A DNA stretch of 64,000 nt from a virus, in the IMG/VR virus record IMGVR_UViG_3300034407_002866, positions 1-64,000 of that record; one strand, given 5' to 3'. Position numbers and translations under genes: made by a program. Under the pieces are notes generated by a model. It was given only the letters and a program-made list of their open reading frames with translations, did no database searches and was not told the DNA's origin. How positions within the stretch are numbered: the stretch's first letter is position 1; each line of letters begins with the position of its first letter. Below are positions 17,218 through 25,831 of this stretch, one piece after another.

Positions 17218-17646
17218 TCATTTTTTTATTTTTAACCAACCAATACGTTCACCGGCTGCAATACGACGTTCTGCTTCTGCTTGAGATCCAGGATAACGCC
17301 ATGCCCATGTTATAATGATCGCAAACGTAATAAACAAATATAGTGTTGCCATTACGTTACCTGTGCCAAAATACATAAACCCCAATGATGAGGCCATAAC
17401 AGCTACCATAAGATATTTTGCTTTTTGTGGATATACACGATACTTAGACCAATTTTTAACGAACGGCCCGAAGCGTGGGTGGTTCATAATCCAGTTATGG
17501 AGACGGTCGGAGGACTTGGCAAAACAAAATGTCGCTCCAAGGATTGGGGTGCTCCATGGCAATCCTGGAAGAAATATACCAATGTAAGCTACTCCTACTA
17601 AAATAACTCCTAACATAAACCAAAAAGCCTTTTTAATTTTTATCAT
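17218..17646 (-). CDS. DUF454 (YbaN-like) inner membrane protein
   Basis: From ATG at 17646 (AAAGGATAATAAT leader) the protein is 142 residues: MIKIKKAFWFMLGVILVGVA, then GIFLPGLPWSTPIL, CFAKSSDRLHNWIMNH and GPFVKNW, the signature of the DUF454/YbaN inner membrane family, with about four membrane segments. The longer frame to 17694 adds 16 residues without a better ribosome site. The family's role is not established; in a phage it may alter the host envelope. Confidence 0.75.
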   Translation of the reverse strand: MIKIKKAFWFMLGVILVGVAYIGIFLPGLPWSTPILGATFCFAKSSDRLHNWIMNHPRFGPFVKNWSKYRVYPQKAKYLMVAVMASSLGFMYFGTGNVMATLYLFITFAIIITWAWRYPGSQAEAERRIAAGERIGWLKIKK

Positions 17647-17698
17647 ATTATTATCCTTTTTGCGATTAAAAAACGCATGTTCTAATTGATTCATTTAA

Positions 17699-18202
17699 TT
17701 ATTTCTTTACTAAATCATACTTAAAGTTTTGAGTGGTACTGTTAATAGCAAATTGCTTTGCGCCATTACGAATATGAAAATGTGTTGCCATTGGCGTCAA
17801 AGGAGACAATGTTACTAACGTAGTGATGTTGTCACTAGCTTTCATCATTTCTCCAATTTTACCGATAATTTCTTTACCAGCACCACGTTTACGGCTCCAC
17901 ACAGTGTAAGCAACCGCAGTATCGCTATTATTCTGCAAGTGTGCATTTTGACTCATTAGGTCTAATTCTTTTACACTTGAGGGTACGTCATTTGTATATG
18001 CAATACAAATGACGCCTTCGATTTCATCTTTATATTTTAGTCCGTATATTTTTCTACCGTAGCTTGTACGCCATTTTACATCAAGCTCTGGGCGTACTGG
18101 ATCTTCACTAACATCAATATTGTCAAGTTCAACTAGCTCGGTAACTTTTACCCAGCCAAAGAAGTTATCAATTTTACTTCGAAACTTTTGTACTTTATTC
18201 AT
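17699..18202 (-). CDS. GNAT-like acetyltransferase (tentative)
   Basis: The reading from ATG at 18202 (MNKVQKFRSKIDNFFG) gives 167 residues; it overlaps the upstream stop. The middle has beta strands with IEGVICIAY and AVAYTVWSRKRGAGKEIIGKI, resembling the acetyl-CoA loop of GNAT enzymes (R/Q-x-x-G-x-G/A), and then TLVTLSPLTPMATHFHIRNGA. Substrate unknown. Confidence 0.5.
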   Translation of the reverse strand: MNKVQKFRSKIDNFFGWVKVTELVELDNIDVSEDPVRPELDVKWRTSYGRKIYGLKYKDEIEGVICIAYTNDVPSSVKELDLMSQNAHLQNNSDTAVAYTVWSRKRGAGKEIIGKIGEMMKASDNITTLVTLSPLTPMATHFHIRNGAKQFAINSTTQNFKYDLVKK

Positions 18203-18512
18203 GTTCACCGCCGCGAGCACGACCATTATAAGCGCCAAATACATTTTTATAAGCATTAAATGCGCTAGGCTTGCGCTTTGCAGTTTCAAATACCGCAACA
18301 GTTAATACAATACCTGCAATTAGTGCAGTATGCACAATAGCATTAATACCAGCCCAGGCCCATGTACCGCTTGCGATAGTAAATATAATTACCCACATCC
18401 ATGCTAGCACTTGCATAACCATATGTCGTACTGGCAGTGATGGAATATTGCTCAATGGATTCTTTTCGTAATCCATTACTAGGTTCCAGTTATCTAAAAT
18501 AAAGTCTCTCAT
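18195..18512 (-). CDS. Membrane protein, three predicted TM segments
   Basis: A 105-residue protein; hydrophobic segments lie near residues 31-50, 52-66 and 67-80. No family recognised. Its start overlaps the upstream stop as ATGA. Confidence 0.55.
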   Translation of the reverse strand: MRDFILDNWNLVMDYEKNPLSNIPSLPVRHMVMQVLAWMWVIIFTIASGTWAWAGINAIVHTALIAGIVLTVAVFETAKRKPSAFNAYKNVFGAYNGRARGGEHE

Positions 18513-18658
18513 CGAGTATCCTCCAAATCAAAGCATGGGATAAGAACAGATTGTTTACAATTATTTGGATACGCGATTGCTAACCAAATAATAGGAATCA
18601 CCACCATCATAATGGTAATCAATACAAATGATAAAAATAATCCATTAAAATTATTCAT
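18509..18658 (-). CDS. Small membrane protein (49 aa)
   Basis: MNNFNGLFLSFVLITIM... with one long membrane segment and two cysteines near the C-terminus. A strong AGGAG lies 8 nt before the ATG. The stop overlaps the next start (ATGA), and the start overlaps the upstream stop. Confidence 0.55.
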   Translation of the reverse strand: MNNFNGLFLSFVLITIMMVVIPIIWLAIAYPNNCKQSVLIPCFDLEDTR

Positions 18659-18732
18659 AGCTTTTCTCCTGTTTCACGAAAGAAGTTTTCACTCCAAAAT
18701 GCTTTGTCATCGATGTCAATCATATATTTCAT
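18655..18732 (-). CDS. Mini-protein (25 aa), doubly coupled
   Basis: MKYMIDIDDKAFWSENFFRE...: ATG overlaps the upstream stop (ATGA), and its own stop overlaps the next ATG. The perfect coupling at both ends is the main support. Confidence 0.45.
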   Translation of the reverse strand: MKYMIDIDDKAFWSENFFRETGEKL

Positions 18733-18953
18733 TTTTTCCATTCATCCATATCAGTCAATATTTCTTTACCTTCCCGATCTTGCGCAATCAATAATGCCAT
18801 ACTTTGTATGTCGTCTAACAACATTTTTGCAAAATCTTTATCATATTCTTTTTCACTTAATTCGCTATATTGATTGCGAATGCGATGTAATTGAATTGCT
18901 TTATCTTTCATTATATCAAGACGCTGTATAAGAGATTCAATAGTATGTAACAT
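18729..18953 (-). CDS. Hypothetical helical protein
   Basis: A 74-residue protein, two predicted amphipathic helices (coiled-coil-like), ending MDEWKK. Unknown. AGGAGTTAT precedes the ATG. Confidence 0.5.
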   Translation of the reverse strand: MLHTIESLIQRLDIMKDKAIQLHRIRNQYSELSEKEYDKDFAKMLLDDIQSMALLIAQDREGKEILTDMDEWKK

Positions 18954-18975
18954 TTTAAATATAACTCCTATTTTT

Positions 18976-19137
18976 TTAATTATTTTCTAGCCGTAGCCTA
19001 AATTGGCAATAATAGTCCCAACCGTATTCATACATAGCATATGCTATAACAAAGCCAACCCAAGGAATAGTAAACGCTGTAGTTAGCATTATATATGCTG
19101 CCCAAAATGCTACTATATAATCATACCATCGTATCAC
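18976..19137 (-). CDS. Small membrane protein (53 aa), GTG start
   Basis: The GTG start at 19137 overlaps the stop of the SleB-like gene (CTGTGA). The protein has one membrane segment (YIVAFWAAYIMLTTAF, then IPWVGFVIAYAM) and a Tyr/Arg-rich tail. Function unknown. Confidence 0.5.
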   Translation of the reverse strand: MIRWYDYIVAFWAAYIMLTTAFTIPWVGFVIAYAMYEYGWDYYCQFRLRLENN

Positions 19138-19622
19138 AGCTTGTTTCCCATTTGATAAAAAATGTGATCTCCATGTCTACCAAGCCTATTATATTTTTTT
19201 GCCCAATATGGTTTTACACGCGTTGTATGATAGTGCGTGGCATTAATTCCAATTAATGAAATAGATTTATTTACAAGGCCGCTTGCTATGGCTTCAGCTA
19301 GTTTCCATGATTTTGCATCATAAGGTTTATCTGATCGTCCATCGCAAAACCACGAAAATTGACATTTATGACGCTTTGGATTTCCTTTACTATCAAGCCG
19401 CGCTTGATAAACAACATCACAAATGTTATTTGGAAAATGCTTACTGCCAGTTCTATTCAAAGTCACTTCTCCAACCAATTGCATTGCTTCAGATCCTTCT
19501 CCACGCGCCTCGTGATACATGTTCATTGCTAGCGCGTGGATTTGATTTTCTTTATTGCAATTTGCAGCGGATGACGTAGCTGATGCAAATATAATTAATA
19601 AACCAGTTAGTATTTTTTTCAT
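19134..19622 (-). CDS. SleB-type cell wall hydrolase, exported
   Basis: A 162-residue protein with an N-terminal signal peptide (MKKILTGLLIIFASATSSAA) and the SleB/Hydrolase_2 pattern: LAMNMYHEARGEG with the likely catalytic Glu, VGEVTLNRTGS, VVYQ, CQFSW and ATHYHT. The family cleaves peptidoglycan glycan strands. Secretion to the periplasm through the host Sec system is implied. It comes first behind a strong early promoter, so early envelope remodelling is as likely as lysis. Confidence 0.8.
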   Translation of the reverse strand: MKKILTGLLIIFASATSSAANCNKENQIHALAMNMYHEARGEGSEAMQLVGEVTLNRTGSKHFPNNICDVVYQARLDSKGNPKRHKCQFSWFCDGRSDKPYDAKSWKLAEAIASGLVNKSISLIGINATHYHTTRVKPYWAKKYNRLGRHGDHIFYQMGNKL

Positions 19623-19651
19623 TGTTCAAACCTTTTTTTCACCGTTAATAA

Positions 19652-19680
19652 TTTATATACTGATTCTATTACAATGTCAA
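19652..19680 (-). promoter_or_regulatory. Sigma70-type early promoter
   Basis: TTGACA (19680-19675), 17-nt spacer, TATAAA (19657-19652). It lies between nrdA and the SleB-like gene. Confidence 0.75.
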
Positions 19681-19694
19681 TAGTTTATTTTAAT

Positions 19695-21392
19695 TTATGC
19701 TTCGCATGCTGCGCAATCATCAGACATAACGCGTTTACGAGTTAGTGATTGCGCCGCGGACATAGAATACGCATAATACAAGCTTTTTACGCCCATTTCA
19801 GCCGCATATAGATATAACGAATTAATATCTTTAACTGTCATGTCTGGATCAAGCATCAAGTTTAAGCTTTGTGATTGGTCAATGAATTGCTGACGAATAG
19901 CTGCCTGGTCAACAATAGTATTAGGACTAATCTCAGAGAATGTTTTAAATACTGCGCGTTCGTCTTCAGTCAAGAACTCAAGATGCTGTACTGAGCCATC
20001 GCGGGTTTTAATAGAGTCCCATACATCAACTGTATCTTGATCTTTAGATACAAGCAATTCCTTAAGATATGGATTGCGAATAGTAACTTTCATTTTCGCC
20101 AAATCTTTAACGTAAGCGTTAGAGAATTCTGGCTCAATGGATTGTGATACTTGCCCAAGGATAAAGCTCGATGATTTTGTAGGAGCAATAGCCATTGTTG
20201 TGGTATTACGCATTCCATAACCTTCTAGCAATTCTGGCTCACCTAATGTCTTAGCCATTTCACGCGAAGCTTGATATGATTTTTCTTGCATTGTTTTAGC
20301 AATTTCAAGATTTAGTTGCGCAGCTTCTTTTGACTCAAAGGAAATCATTTTAGATTGTAAATGCGAATGCCAGCCCAAAATACCAGCACCAAGGGCTCTG
20401 TGTTTCACAGCAAAATCACGAGCACGTTTCATATAGATTTGGCCGGCGGTTTTACGAACAAACTCTTCACATACTGTATCAAGAAACATTGTTAATACTT
20501 CAATAGCATCTGTTTCTTTGATTTCATCCCAATGTAAAACATTAAGAGATGATAGCACACAAGTAAACGTTTCTTCGTGTGAGGATGGCAATGCAATCTC
20601 GGCACACATATTGGAAGCATATACTCGCATATCCTTATCTTTATAAACTTGAGGGCGACCGTTGTTTACGTTATCCGAGAATAGGATATAAGGATAACCA
20701 ATTTCAGAACGACGCTGTAGCACCTTAGCCCACAAACGACGTTTCTCAGGATCGCCTGCTTTCATTTCATCAATGAATTTATTACTAACAGTGATACCAG
20801 TTGTAAGCCCTTGGATAGGATTACCTTCTGTGCCAATGTCTAGAAACTCGTCAGCATCAGGATGCTCAATGTCTTGGTATGCCGCAAAGAAACCGCGGCG
20901 AACTGAACCTTGCGATACAACTGATGCCAAAGTATCATACATCTGCATAAAGTGCACTGAACCTGAAGACTCGCCTGAATCACGAATTGGAGCACCACGA
21001 TGACGAACAGCGCCAAAGTAACCTGACGTACCACCACCGTTTTTCATTAACATACCATTTTCAGCATGACCAAATAGTATTGCTTCCATGCTATCATCGA
21101 TGTAAGAACCAAAGCATGATACTGGTAGTCCACGCTCTTTACCGTAGTTAGCCCAAATAGGAGATGCTAAGGAATAAAATCCACGGCTCATATAATCGTA
21201 AAACTTATCTGCAAAACCATCATATGTAGTTTTACCTGCTTTTGTTTTTGCCATATCCTTAAGGTACCATTCAGCTTTATCAGCAATGACACGAATACGG
21301 TCCTGTGGCTTTTCTTTTTCTTCTAAATAACCACGCGACAAAAATGTCTTTGCGTCATCATTTAGCCAATAGAATTTTTTGTATTTTCTCAT
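19695..21392 (-). CDS. nrdA: Ribonucleotide reductase large subunit (no ATP-cone)
   Basis: A 565-residue NrdA, shorter than the roughly 750 residues of T4 or E. coli NrdA. It has all catalytic parts: C93 and C278 (redox pair), N261-C263-E265 (radical site, NMCAEIALP), the YY pair at 539-540, and a C-terminal CAAC (C560, C563). It starts directly in the catalytic region and lacks the N-terminal ATP-cone. It makes dNDPs with NrdB, whose gene lies 11 nt upstream. TAAGGA precedes the ATG. Confidence 0.9.
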   Translation of the reverse strand: MRKYKKFYWLNDDAKTFLSRGYLEEKEKPQDRIRVIADKAEWYLKDMAKTKAGKTTYDGFADKFYDYMSRGFYSLASPIWANYGKERGLPVSCFGSYIDDSMEAILFGHAENGMLMKNGGGTSGYFGAVRHRGAPIRDSGESSGSVHFMQMYDTLASVVSQGSVRRGFFAAYQDIEHPDADEFLDIGTEGNPIQGLTTGITVSNKFIDEMKAGDPEKRRLWAKVLQRRSEIGYPYILFSDNVNNGRPQVYKDKDMRVYASNMCAEIALPSSHEETFTCVLSSLNVLHWDEIKETDAIEVLTMFLDTVCEEFVRKTAGQIYMKRARDFAVKHRALGAGILGWHSHLQSKMISFESKEAAQLNLEIAKTMQEKSYQASREMAKTLGEPELLEGYGMRNTTTMAIAPTKSSSFILGQVSQSIEPEFSNAYVKDLAKMKVTIRNPYLKELLVSKDQDTVDVWDSIKTRDGSVQHLEFLTEDERAVFKTFSEISPNTIVDQAAIRQQFIDQSQSLNLMLDPDMTVKDINSLYLYAAEMGVKSLYYAYSMSAAQSLTRKRVMSDDCAACEA

Positions 21393-21403
21393 TACATATT
21401 TCC

Positions 21404-22684
21404 TTAAAATAAATCATCTTCAGTGAAAGCTTTTGTTTTCTTTGAATACGCGGTTGAACGCTTAACAAAAAAGTCGACGTTTTTAGTGCTTAAAATTTCT
21501 TCTACAAACCAGTCAGTGCTGCGGACCGCTTCTTCATCTACTTCATACAAAGGCTTCATATCAATTGCTTTGAGTGATTGATTAAAACGGTGCTTTAAAA
21601 ATTCTTTCACTGTTGCTTTAGGTAAAAAGTCTAGATCGTGGTCGCCATAAATCCAATCAACAATTGCTGATTCTGCTTTGAATGCGTCACGGCAAAGACG
21701 ATTGACTTCTGCGTTACTATCTTTATCAAACCAATCTGGGTTTTCTTCACGAATAATATTCACAAGTTCAAACCCAAAACGAGCGTGAATATCTTCTTCT
21801 TTGGATGTAGCTTCAACGGCGTTTGAAATACCTTTGAGTACATTTTTGTGTTTATTGAAAGCCATCATAATAAGGAATTGGCTAAATAACGAAACGTTTT
21901 CCACGAACATCGAAAATAAAATAATTTTATGGAAATAGTCTTTATCATCTGCTGGCGATCCAATTGATTGCTCAAGGTAAGCGATACGCTTTTTCATAGC
22001 AGGCACTTCTACGACTTTTTCAAACTCTTCGTTAAGACCCATGATTTCAATTAAGTTCGAATATGCATCGGCGTGGCGTACTTCTGATTCACCAAATGTA
22101 ATACCGACAGCAGCTACTTCAGGTTTAGGAAAACGATCGCCAATCTTAGACCAAAATGTTTTAACAGCAACTTCGATTTGTGAAATAGCTAACATAGCTT
22201 TCTTTACGATTTCAACTTCAGATGGATCCATTTTGACTTTCATATCTTGAATATCTGAAGAATAATTAAATTCTGTATGTACCCAATATGAATGACGAAT
22301 TGCATCTGTGTATTCAACTAGCTGTGGATACTCGTATGGTTTTAATGCTGCACGTTTACGAAAAATATTCGGTTTGTTATTAAAACGGAAAAGAATATAC
22401 TCACGAGCCAAATCGTGTAAACCCATATCCATAATTACGTTTTCTACTGCTTTATGGACTGAGTCAACATCTACTATAACATCTTTTGGATCATTGTTTA
22501 AAAGCGTTTCCACCTCATCAGTAACTTCGTTAGAAAGATTCTTACTCCTAATTCCAATAGATTTCATTGCCTTAGAAACTGCGGTTTCTATTTTGCTTGC
22601 GTCAAATCCTTCAGTAGTGCCGTCTCGCTTTAAAACATAATTTACTTTTTTGAAATATTCTGGAGTCAAAGAATTTTGTAACAT
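21404..22684 (-). CDS. nrdB: Ribonucleotide reductase small subunit with N-terminal ATP-cone
   Basis: A 426-residue NrdB. Residues about 14-105 form an ATP-cone (VLKRDGTTEGFDASKIETAV ... HDLAREYILFR), normally found on NrdA. The ferritin-like body follows: E171, then E201-V-R-H204 with the radical Tyr at 208, and a later EEDIHARFGF metal-ligand helix. The C-terminus (TEDDLF) fits docking on NrdA. The cone here suggests that dATP control acts through the small subunit, as reported for some bacterial class I enzymes. Confidence 0.9.
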   Translation of the reverse strand: MLQNSLTPEYFKKVNYVLKRDGTTEGFDASKIETAVSKAMKSIGIRSKNLSNEVTDEVETLLNNDPKDVIVDVDSVHKAVENVIMDMGLHDLAREYILFRFNNKPNIFRKRAALKPYEYPQLVEYTDAIRHSYWVHTEFNYSSDIQDMKVKMDPSEVEIVKKAMLAISQIEVAVKTFWSKIGDRFPKPEVAAVGITFGESEVRHADAYSNLIEIMGLNEEFEKVVEVPAMKKRIAYLEQSIGSPADDKDYFHKIILFSMFVENVSLFSQFLIMMAFNKHKNVLKGISNAVEATSKEEDIHARFGFELVNIIREENPDWFDKDSNAEVNRLCRDAFKAESAIVDWIYGDHDLDFLPKATVKEFLKHRFNQSLKAIDMKPLYEVDEEAVRSTDWFVEEILSTKNVDFFVKRSTAYSKKTKAFTEDDLF

Positions 22685-22715
22685 ACAAGTACCTTTTTTG
22701 TTGATTAAGTAAAGA

Positions 22716-22740
22716 AAACGTATTCCGCAATACGGTTTTT
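22716..22740 (-). terminator. Hairpin between thyA and nrdB
   Basis: Minus strand CGTATT-GCGG-AATACG followed by TTTTC: a short stem with a weak U-run in a 165-nt gap between thyA and nrdB. It may be a weak terminator or attenuator. Confidence 0.4.
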
Positions 22741-22849
22741 ATTTTTATTTTTTATTTTTTGAATTTTTAGACAGGTAATGTCAACAACATGTTATATTTA
22801 TTAGTATTACACGCAATATGCTTTAATTGTTTCACATATTTTTAATTTT

Positions 22850-23740
22850 TTACACCGCCATATTCATTTTAATTTCTGAATGGTGATTATAGTTAATTAG
22901 TTTAAATAAAGAAGAATCTTCCTTTTTAAAACCAACTGAAAGACGTTCAATTAAATCGAAAGACTCGTCTATTTCAAGAGTTGGAAGCGGATATGGTTCT
23001 CTTTCTAATATTTCCACCAAACTATATGAATGGTCGTTATAGATATGAGCATCGCCAATCGTATGTACATATGTACCAACATCAAGCTTACATTCTCTTG
23101 CAATAATATGAGTAAGTAGTGCATATGATGCAATATTAAATGGAACCCCGAGACCTACGTCTGCAGACCTTTGATACATTTGACAATGTAGTTTTCCATT
23201 GCGTACTACGAATTGTGCCATAACGTGACAAGGAGGTAAAGCCATTGTATTCAATACCATAGGGTTCCAGGCCGACATAATAATGCGTCGAGAATCAGGC
23301 GTTTGTTTAATTTGTTTAATTACACTTAGTACTTGGTCTACACCTCTTGGATCATCCTGATAATAAGAAAACTTTCTCCACTGGGATCCATATACTGGAC
23401 CAAGATCCTTGATGTATTCGTCATTATAATGCCCAAGCTCCACGCCTTGCTTATCAGCATTTGCTGTCCAAATGGTTTTCTTTTTAACCAAATCTTCACG
23501 GTCTTTACCAAATGTAAGTTCGGCTAAACGACGTTCATCAGTACCACCTTCAAGAAACCACAGCAGTTCCCCAACAACTGCTTTCCACGCAAGCTTTTTT
23601 ATGGTGACTGCAGGAAAGCCTTCACCGAGATCAAACTTCATTTGATAACCAAAGATAGAGCGTGTTCCTACACCAGTTCTATCACTTACGTTTTCGCCAT
23701 TTGCGATAATATCATTAATTAGTTTTTTATATTGATGCAT
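22850..23740 (-). CDS. thyA: Thymidylate synthase (ThyA type)
   Basis: A 296-residue ThyA from the ATG at 23740 (TAATG overlap with DHFR). It has NVSDRTGVGTRSIFG at the N-terminus, the active-site cysteine in MALPPCH (C171), RRIIMSAWNP, and the conserved RSADVGLGVPFNIASYALL block. It converts dUMP to dTMP with methylene-THF. The next gene encodes DHFR, as in T4 (td/frd). Confidence 0.95.
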   Translation of the reverse strand: MHQYKKLINDIIANGENVSDRTGVGTRSIFGYQMKFDLGEGFPAVTIKKLAWKAVVGELLWFLEGGTDERRLAELTFGKDREDLVKKKTIWTANADKQGVELGHYNDEYIKDLGPVYGSQWRKFSYYQDDPRGVDQVLSVIKQIKQTPDSRRIIMSAWNPMVLNTMALPPCHVMAQFVVRNGKLHCQMYQRSADVGLGVPFNIASYALLTHIIARECKLDVGTYVHTIGDAHIYNDHSYSLVEILEREPYPLPTLEIDESFDLIERLSVGFKKEDSSLFKLINYNHHSEIKMNMAV

Positions 23741-24213
23741 TATATCTTTTTCCATTTGTCTACATATACTTCACCTTCACGCTCACTACTATATAATTCG
23801 TACGTTAATTCAATTAACGTTTTAGGCAAAAATATTTCACAATCATATACACCATTGATGCGGCTCAACCAAAATTCATCAATAATAGGTAAGTTATTTT
23901 CTATTAAATGGCAACCGCCAATCATCCACACATTATTTTCTTTACTAAGAATGCTCATTCTCGAATTAAAAATATCAGAACGAATTACTTCAATACCTTC
24001 CTGGTGTTTCATAGTATTAGAAACTACAATATTTTTTCTGTTTGGCAACGGTTTGAATGGTAAACTATCCCACGTTTTTCGACCCATAATAACTGTCCCG
24101 TTTAGTGTCGTTTCTTTAAACCATTTTAAGTCAGCTTTGTTATTAGGCCAAGGAAGTTGACCACCTTTACCTATACCCCAATCATCATCACATGCTAATA
24201 TTGCCCGTATCAT
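23740..24213 (-). CDS. folA: Dihydrofolate reductase
   Basis: A 157-residue DHFR starting MIRAILACDDDWGIGKGGQLPW; the ATG at 24213 overlaps the primase stop (ATGA). It has the substrate-loop GIGKGGQLPWPN, TVIMGRKTWDSLP for NADPH, and NVWMIGGCHLIE. It regenerates tetrahydrofolate used by ThyA. Confidence 0.95.
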   Translation of the reverse strand: MIRAILACDDDWGIGKGGQLPWPNNKADLKWFKETTLNGTVIMGRKTWDSLPFKPLPNRKNIVVSNTMKHQEGIEVIRSDIFNSRMSILSKENNVWMIGGCHLIENNLPIIDEFWLSRINGVYDCEIFLPKTLIELTYELYSSEREGEVYVDKWKKI

Positions 24214-25223
24214 GCTTTTCTCCATGCCATTAATTTTAAATTAGCTTCTAAGCTAGTATATGTATTATTACAAATGATTTCTTCAACGTTATTTGCACCA
24301 GCCAATACCATTTCGTTAATATCTTTTGCTGGAACATCAGACGGCCAAATACAAATTTTATTACCGTTACGAATTATTTTTTCCATTCGTTTGTGAATTT
24401 CTTTGTTTCTTGGCTCGGCATCGAATACAAACGTCGCATTAGTTATATTTTGTAGCGCGGCAGTACTACCTTCTGCACCGGCCATCGCTACTGCGTTTGA
24501 AAGAAACATGCTGTCAAGTGCTCCTTCAACTACAAAATATTTTTTATTAAAATCAACTTTATCAAGGCCAAAAATCTTTGGGCGATCGTCAAACATAATT
24601 GTAATATAGCGCATTCCCTTTGGGTCGAAACCTCTTGCTGAAACTCCAAAGACTTTACCTTTTTTATCCACGAATGGTATTACTAAACGAGGCTCATCTT
24701 TTCCAACATTTTCAAATTTATTTGGAATGACACTATTGATCCATGTTTTAAATTTTTGTGCGTAAAACATTCGATAATGATGCTCAGGTGGAATGCCACG
24801 CTTCATTATATATTTTTTTAAAGGATGGTTAACATCCAATTGACTTATCTTTTTAAGTTTTTTTAATGGATTTGTATTAAATACTGGTTTTTCAAATTTT
24901 GTTTTTTCTATTGCCGTTTTTTCTGGTTGTTTTTCACTTACTTTTTTTACAAACTTTTCAGATATGTAATCGTTATAAACTAGGTTATCAACGCTTTTTA
25001 GGAAATATGAAAAAGATTGGCTTGCTCCACAATTATGACAATAAAAATGAAACGTGTTATCTTTTTCTAACAACCATCCTCTAGCCTTTGTTCGTGATGT
25101 TTGCGAATCACCACACGCTGGGCATCTAAAATTTATTTTATATGGGTTTGTAGATCTAACTCGAAAGCGTTCGAGCCTGTTTGATAACAAAGTTGCATAA
25201 TGAAGGTCTACGAAATCTACCAT
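24210..25223 (-). CDS. 61: DNA primase, T4 gp61-like
   Basis: A 337-residue primase. The N-terminal zinc ribbon has FRCPACGDS and FYCHNCGA. The Toprim region follows (KKYFVVEGALDSMFLSNAVA, and VFDAEPRNKEI with the acidic metal ligands). It makes RNA primers with the gp41-like helicase in this window. First in the primase-frd-td run behind the promoter at 25259-25287. Confidence 0.85.
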   Translation of the reverse strand: MVDFVDLHYATLLSNRLERFRVRSTNPYKINFRCPACGDSQTSRTKARGWLLEKDNTFHFYCHNCGASQSFSYFLKSVDNLVYNDYISEKFVKKVSEKQPEKTAIEKTKFEKPVFNTNPLKKLKKISQLDVNHPLKKYIMKRGIPPEHHYRMFYAQKFKTWINSVIPNKFENVGKDEPRLVIPFVDKKGKVFGVSARGFDPKGMRYITIMFDDRPKIFGLDKVDFNKKYFVVEGALDSMFLSNAVAMAGAEGSTAALQNITNATFVFDAEPRNKEIHKRMEKIIRNGNKICIWPSDVPAKDINEMVLAGANNVEEIICNNTYTSLEANLKLMAWRKA

Positions 25224-25258
25224 TTCGCCTCACAAGTTGATTTATATGGTTACTATTC

Positions 25259-25287
25259 AATATAACACCAATATTATAAAATGTCAA
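25259..25287 (-). promoter_or_regulatory. Sigma70-type early promoter before primase operon
   Basis: TTGACA (25287-25282), 17-nt spacer, TATATT (25264-25259). It overlaps the stop of the gene at 25284. Confidence 0.8.
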
Positions 25288-25751
25288 CTAAAAAAAGACA
25301 TTAACATATTATATTTTGTTAAAACGAAAACAAGTCCTGCTGACGCACCTAGGATCCACCATCTCCAATTTTCCAATGCTCGTACTCTTTCATCTTGTAT
25401 TTCAAGGCGTTTTTTTACTGACGAGTTCATTGAGTTGAGCGTTTCTAAAACTTCTTTATGTCGACGCTCTCTTTGGATTTGTGCCTCTTCTTTCATTTCA
25501 TTTAAAGATTTATTTAGATCTTTCCTAAACGCAAGTTCATCATCACCGTGTTTTACGAAATTGTTTTCTAGACTTACGAGTCTTCTTTCGGTATTTTCTA
25601 ATATCGTATCTTGCACTGCCGCGATTTTATGAAGTTCAGACATGTCTTCGATTGCGCCATCAACTTTATTGAATACACGATCTATTTGTTTTATATCTTT
25701 TTTTATAACAGCAACATCTGTTTTTAGTGTATTTAATTCTTCATTGGCCAT
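25284..25751 (-). CDS. Coiled-coil protein with C-terminal TM; holin or lysis candidate
   Basis: A 155-residue protein: about 120 residues of charged coiled coil, then VRALENWRWWILGASAGLVFVLT and a short tail. The arrangement (coiled coil, Trp-rich boundary, one C-terminal membrane helix) resembles XhlA-type lysis proteins. It lies downstream of the spanin pair and endolysin, separated by a terminator. A holin or lysis-accessory role is inferred from place and shape. Confidence 0.5.
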   Translation of the reverse strand: MANEELNTLKTDVAVIKKDIKQIDRVFNKVDGAIEDMSELHKIAAVQDTILENTERRLVSLENNFVKHGDDELAFRKDLNKSLNEMKEEAQIQRERRHKEVLETLNSMNSSVKKRLEIQDERVRALENWRWWILGASAGLVFVLTKYNMLMSFFS

Positions 25752-25780
25752 TTGTGTTTACTTCTTTGTTTTTAAATTAA

Positions 25781-25801
25781 AAAAGGAGGTATTACACCTC
25801 C
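25781..25801 (-). terminator. Rho-independent terminator after spanins
   Basis: Minus strand GGAGGT-GTAAT-ACCTCC followed by TTTTTT, 31 nt past the o-spanin stop. Confidence 0.8.
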
Positions 25802-25831
25802 CAATATTTAACATAATGAAGTTTATAAAAT

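Noticed and set aside
19695-21392. NrdA as a truncated or broken gene
   Set aside because: All catalytic cysteines, the Tyr pair and the C-terminal CxxC are present; only the ATP-cone is absent, and one is found on NrdB.
22758-22786. TTGACA upstream of nrdB as an early promoter
   Set aside because: At 17-nt spacing the -10 position is CAAAAA-like, unlike the other sites.
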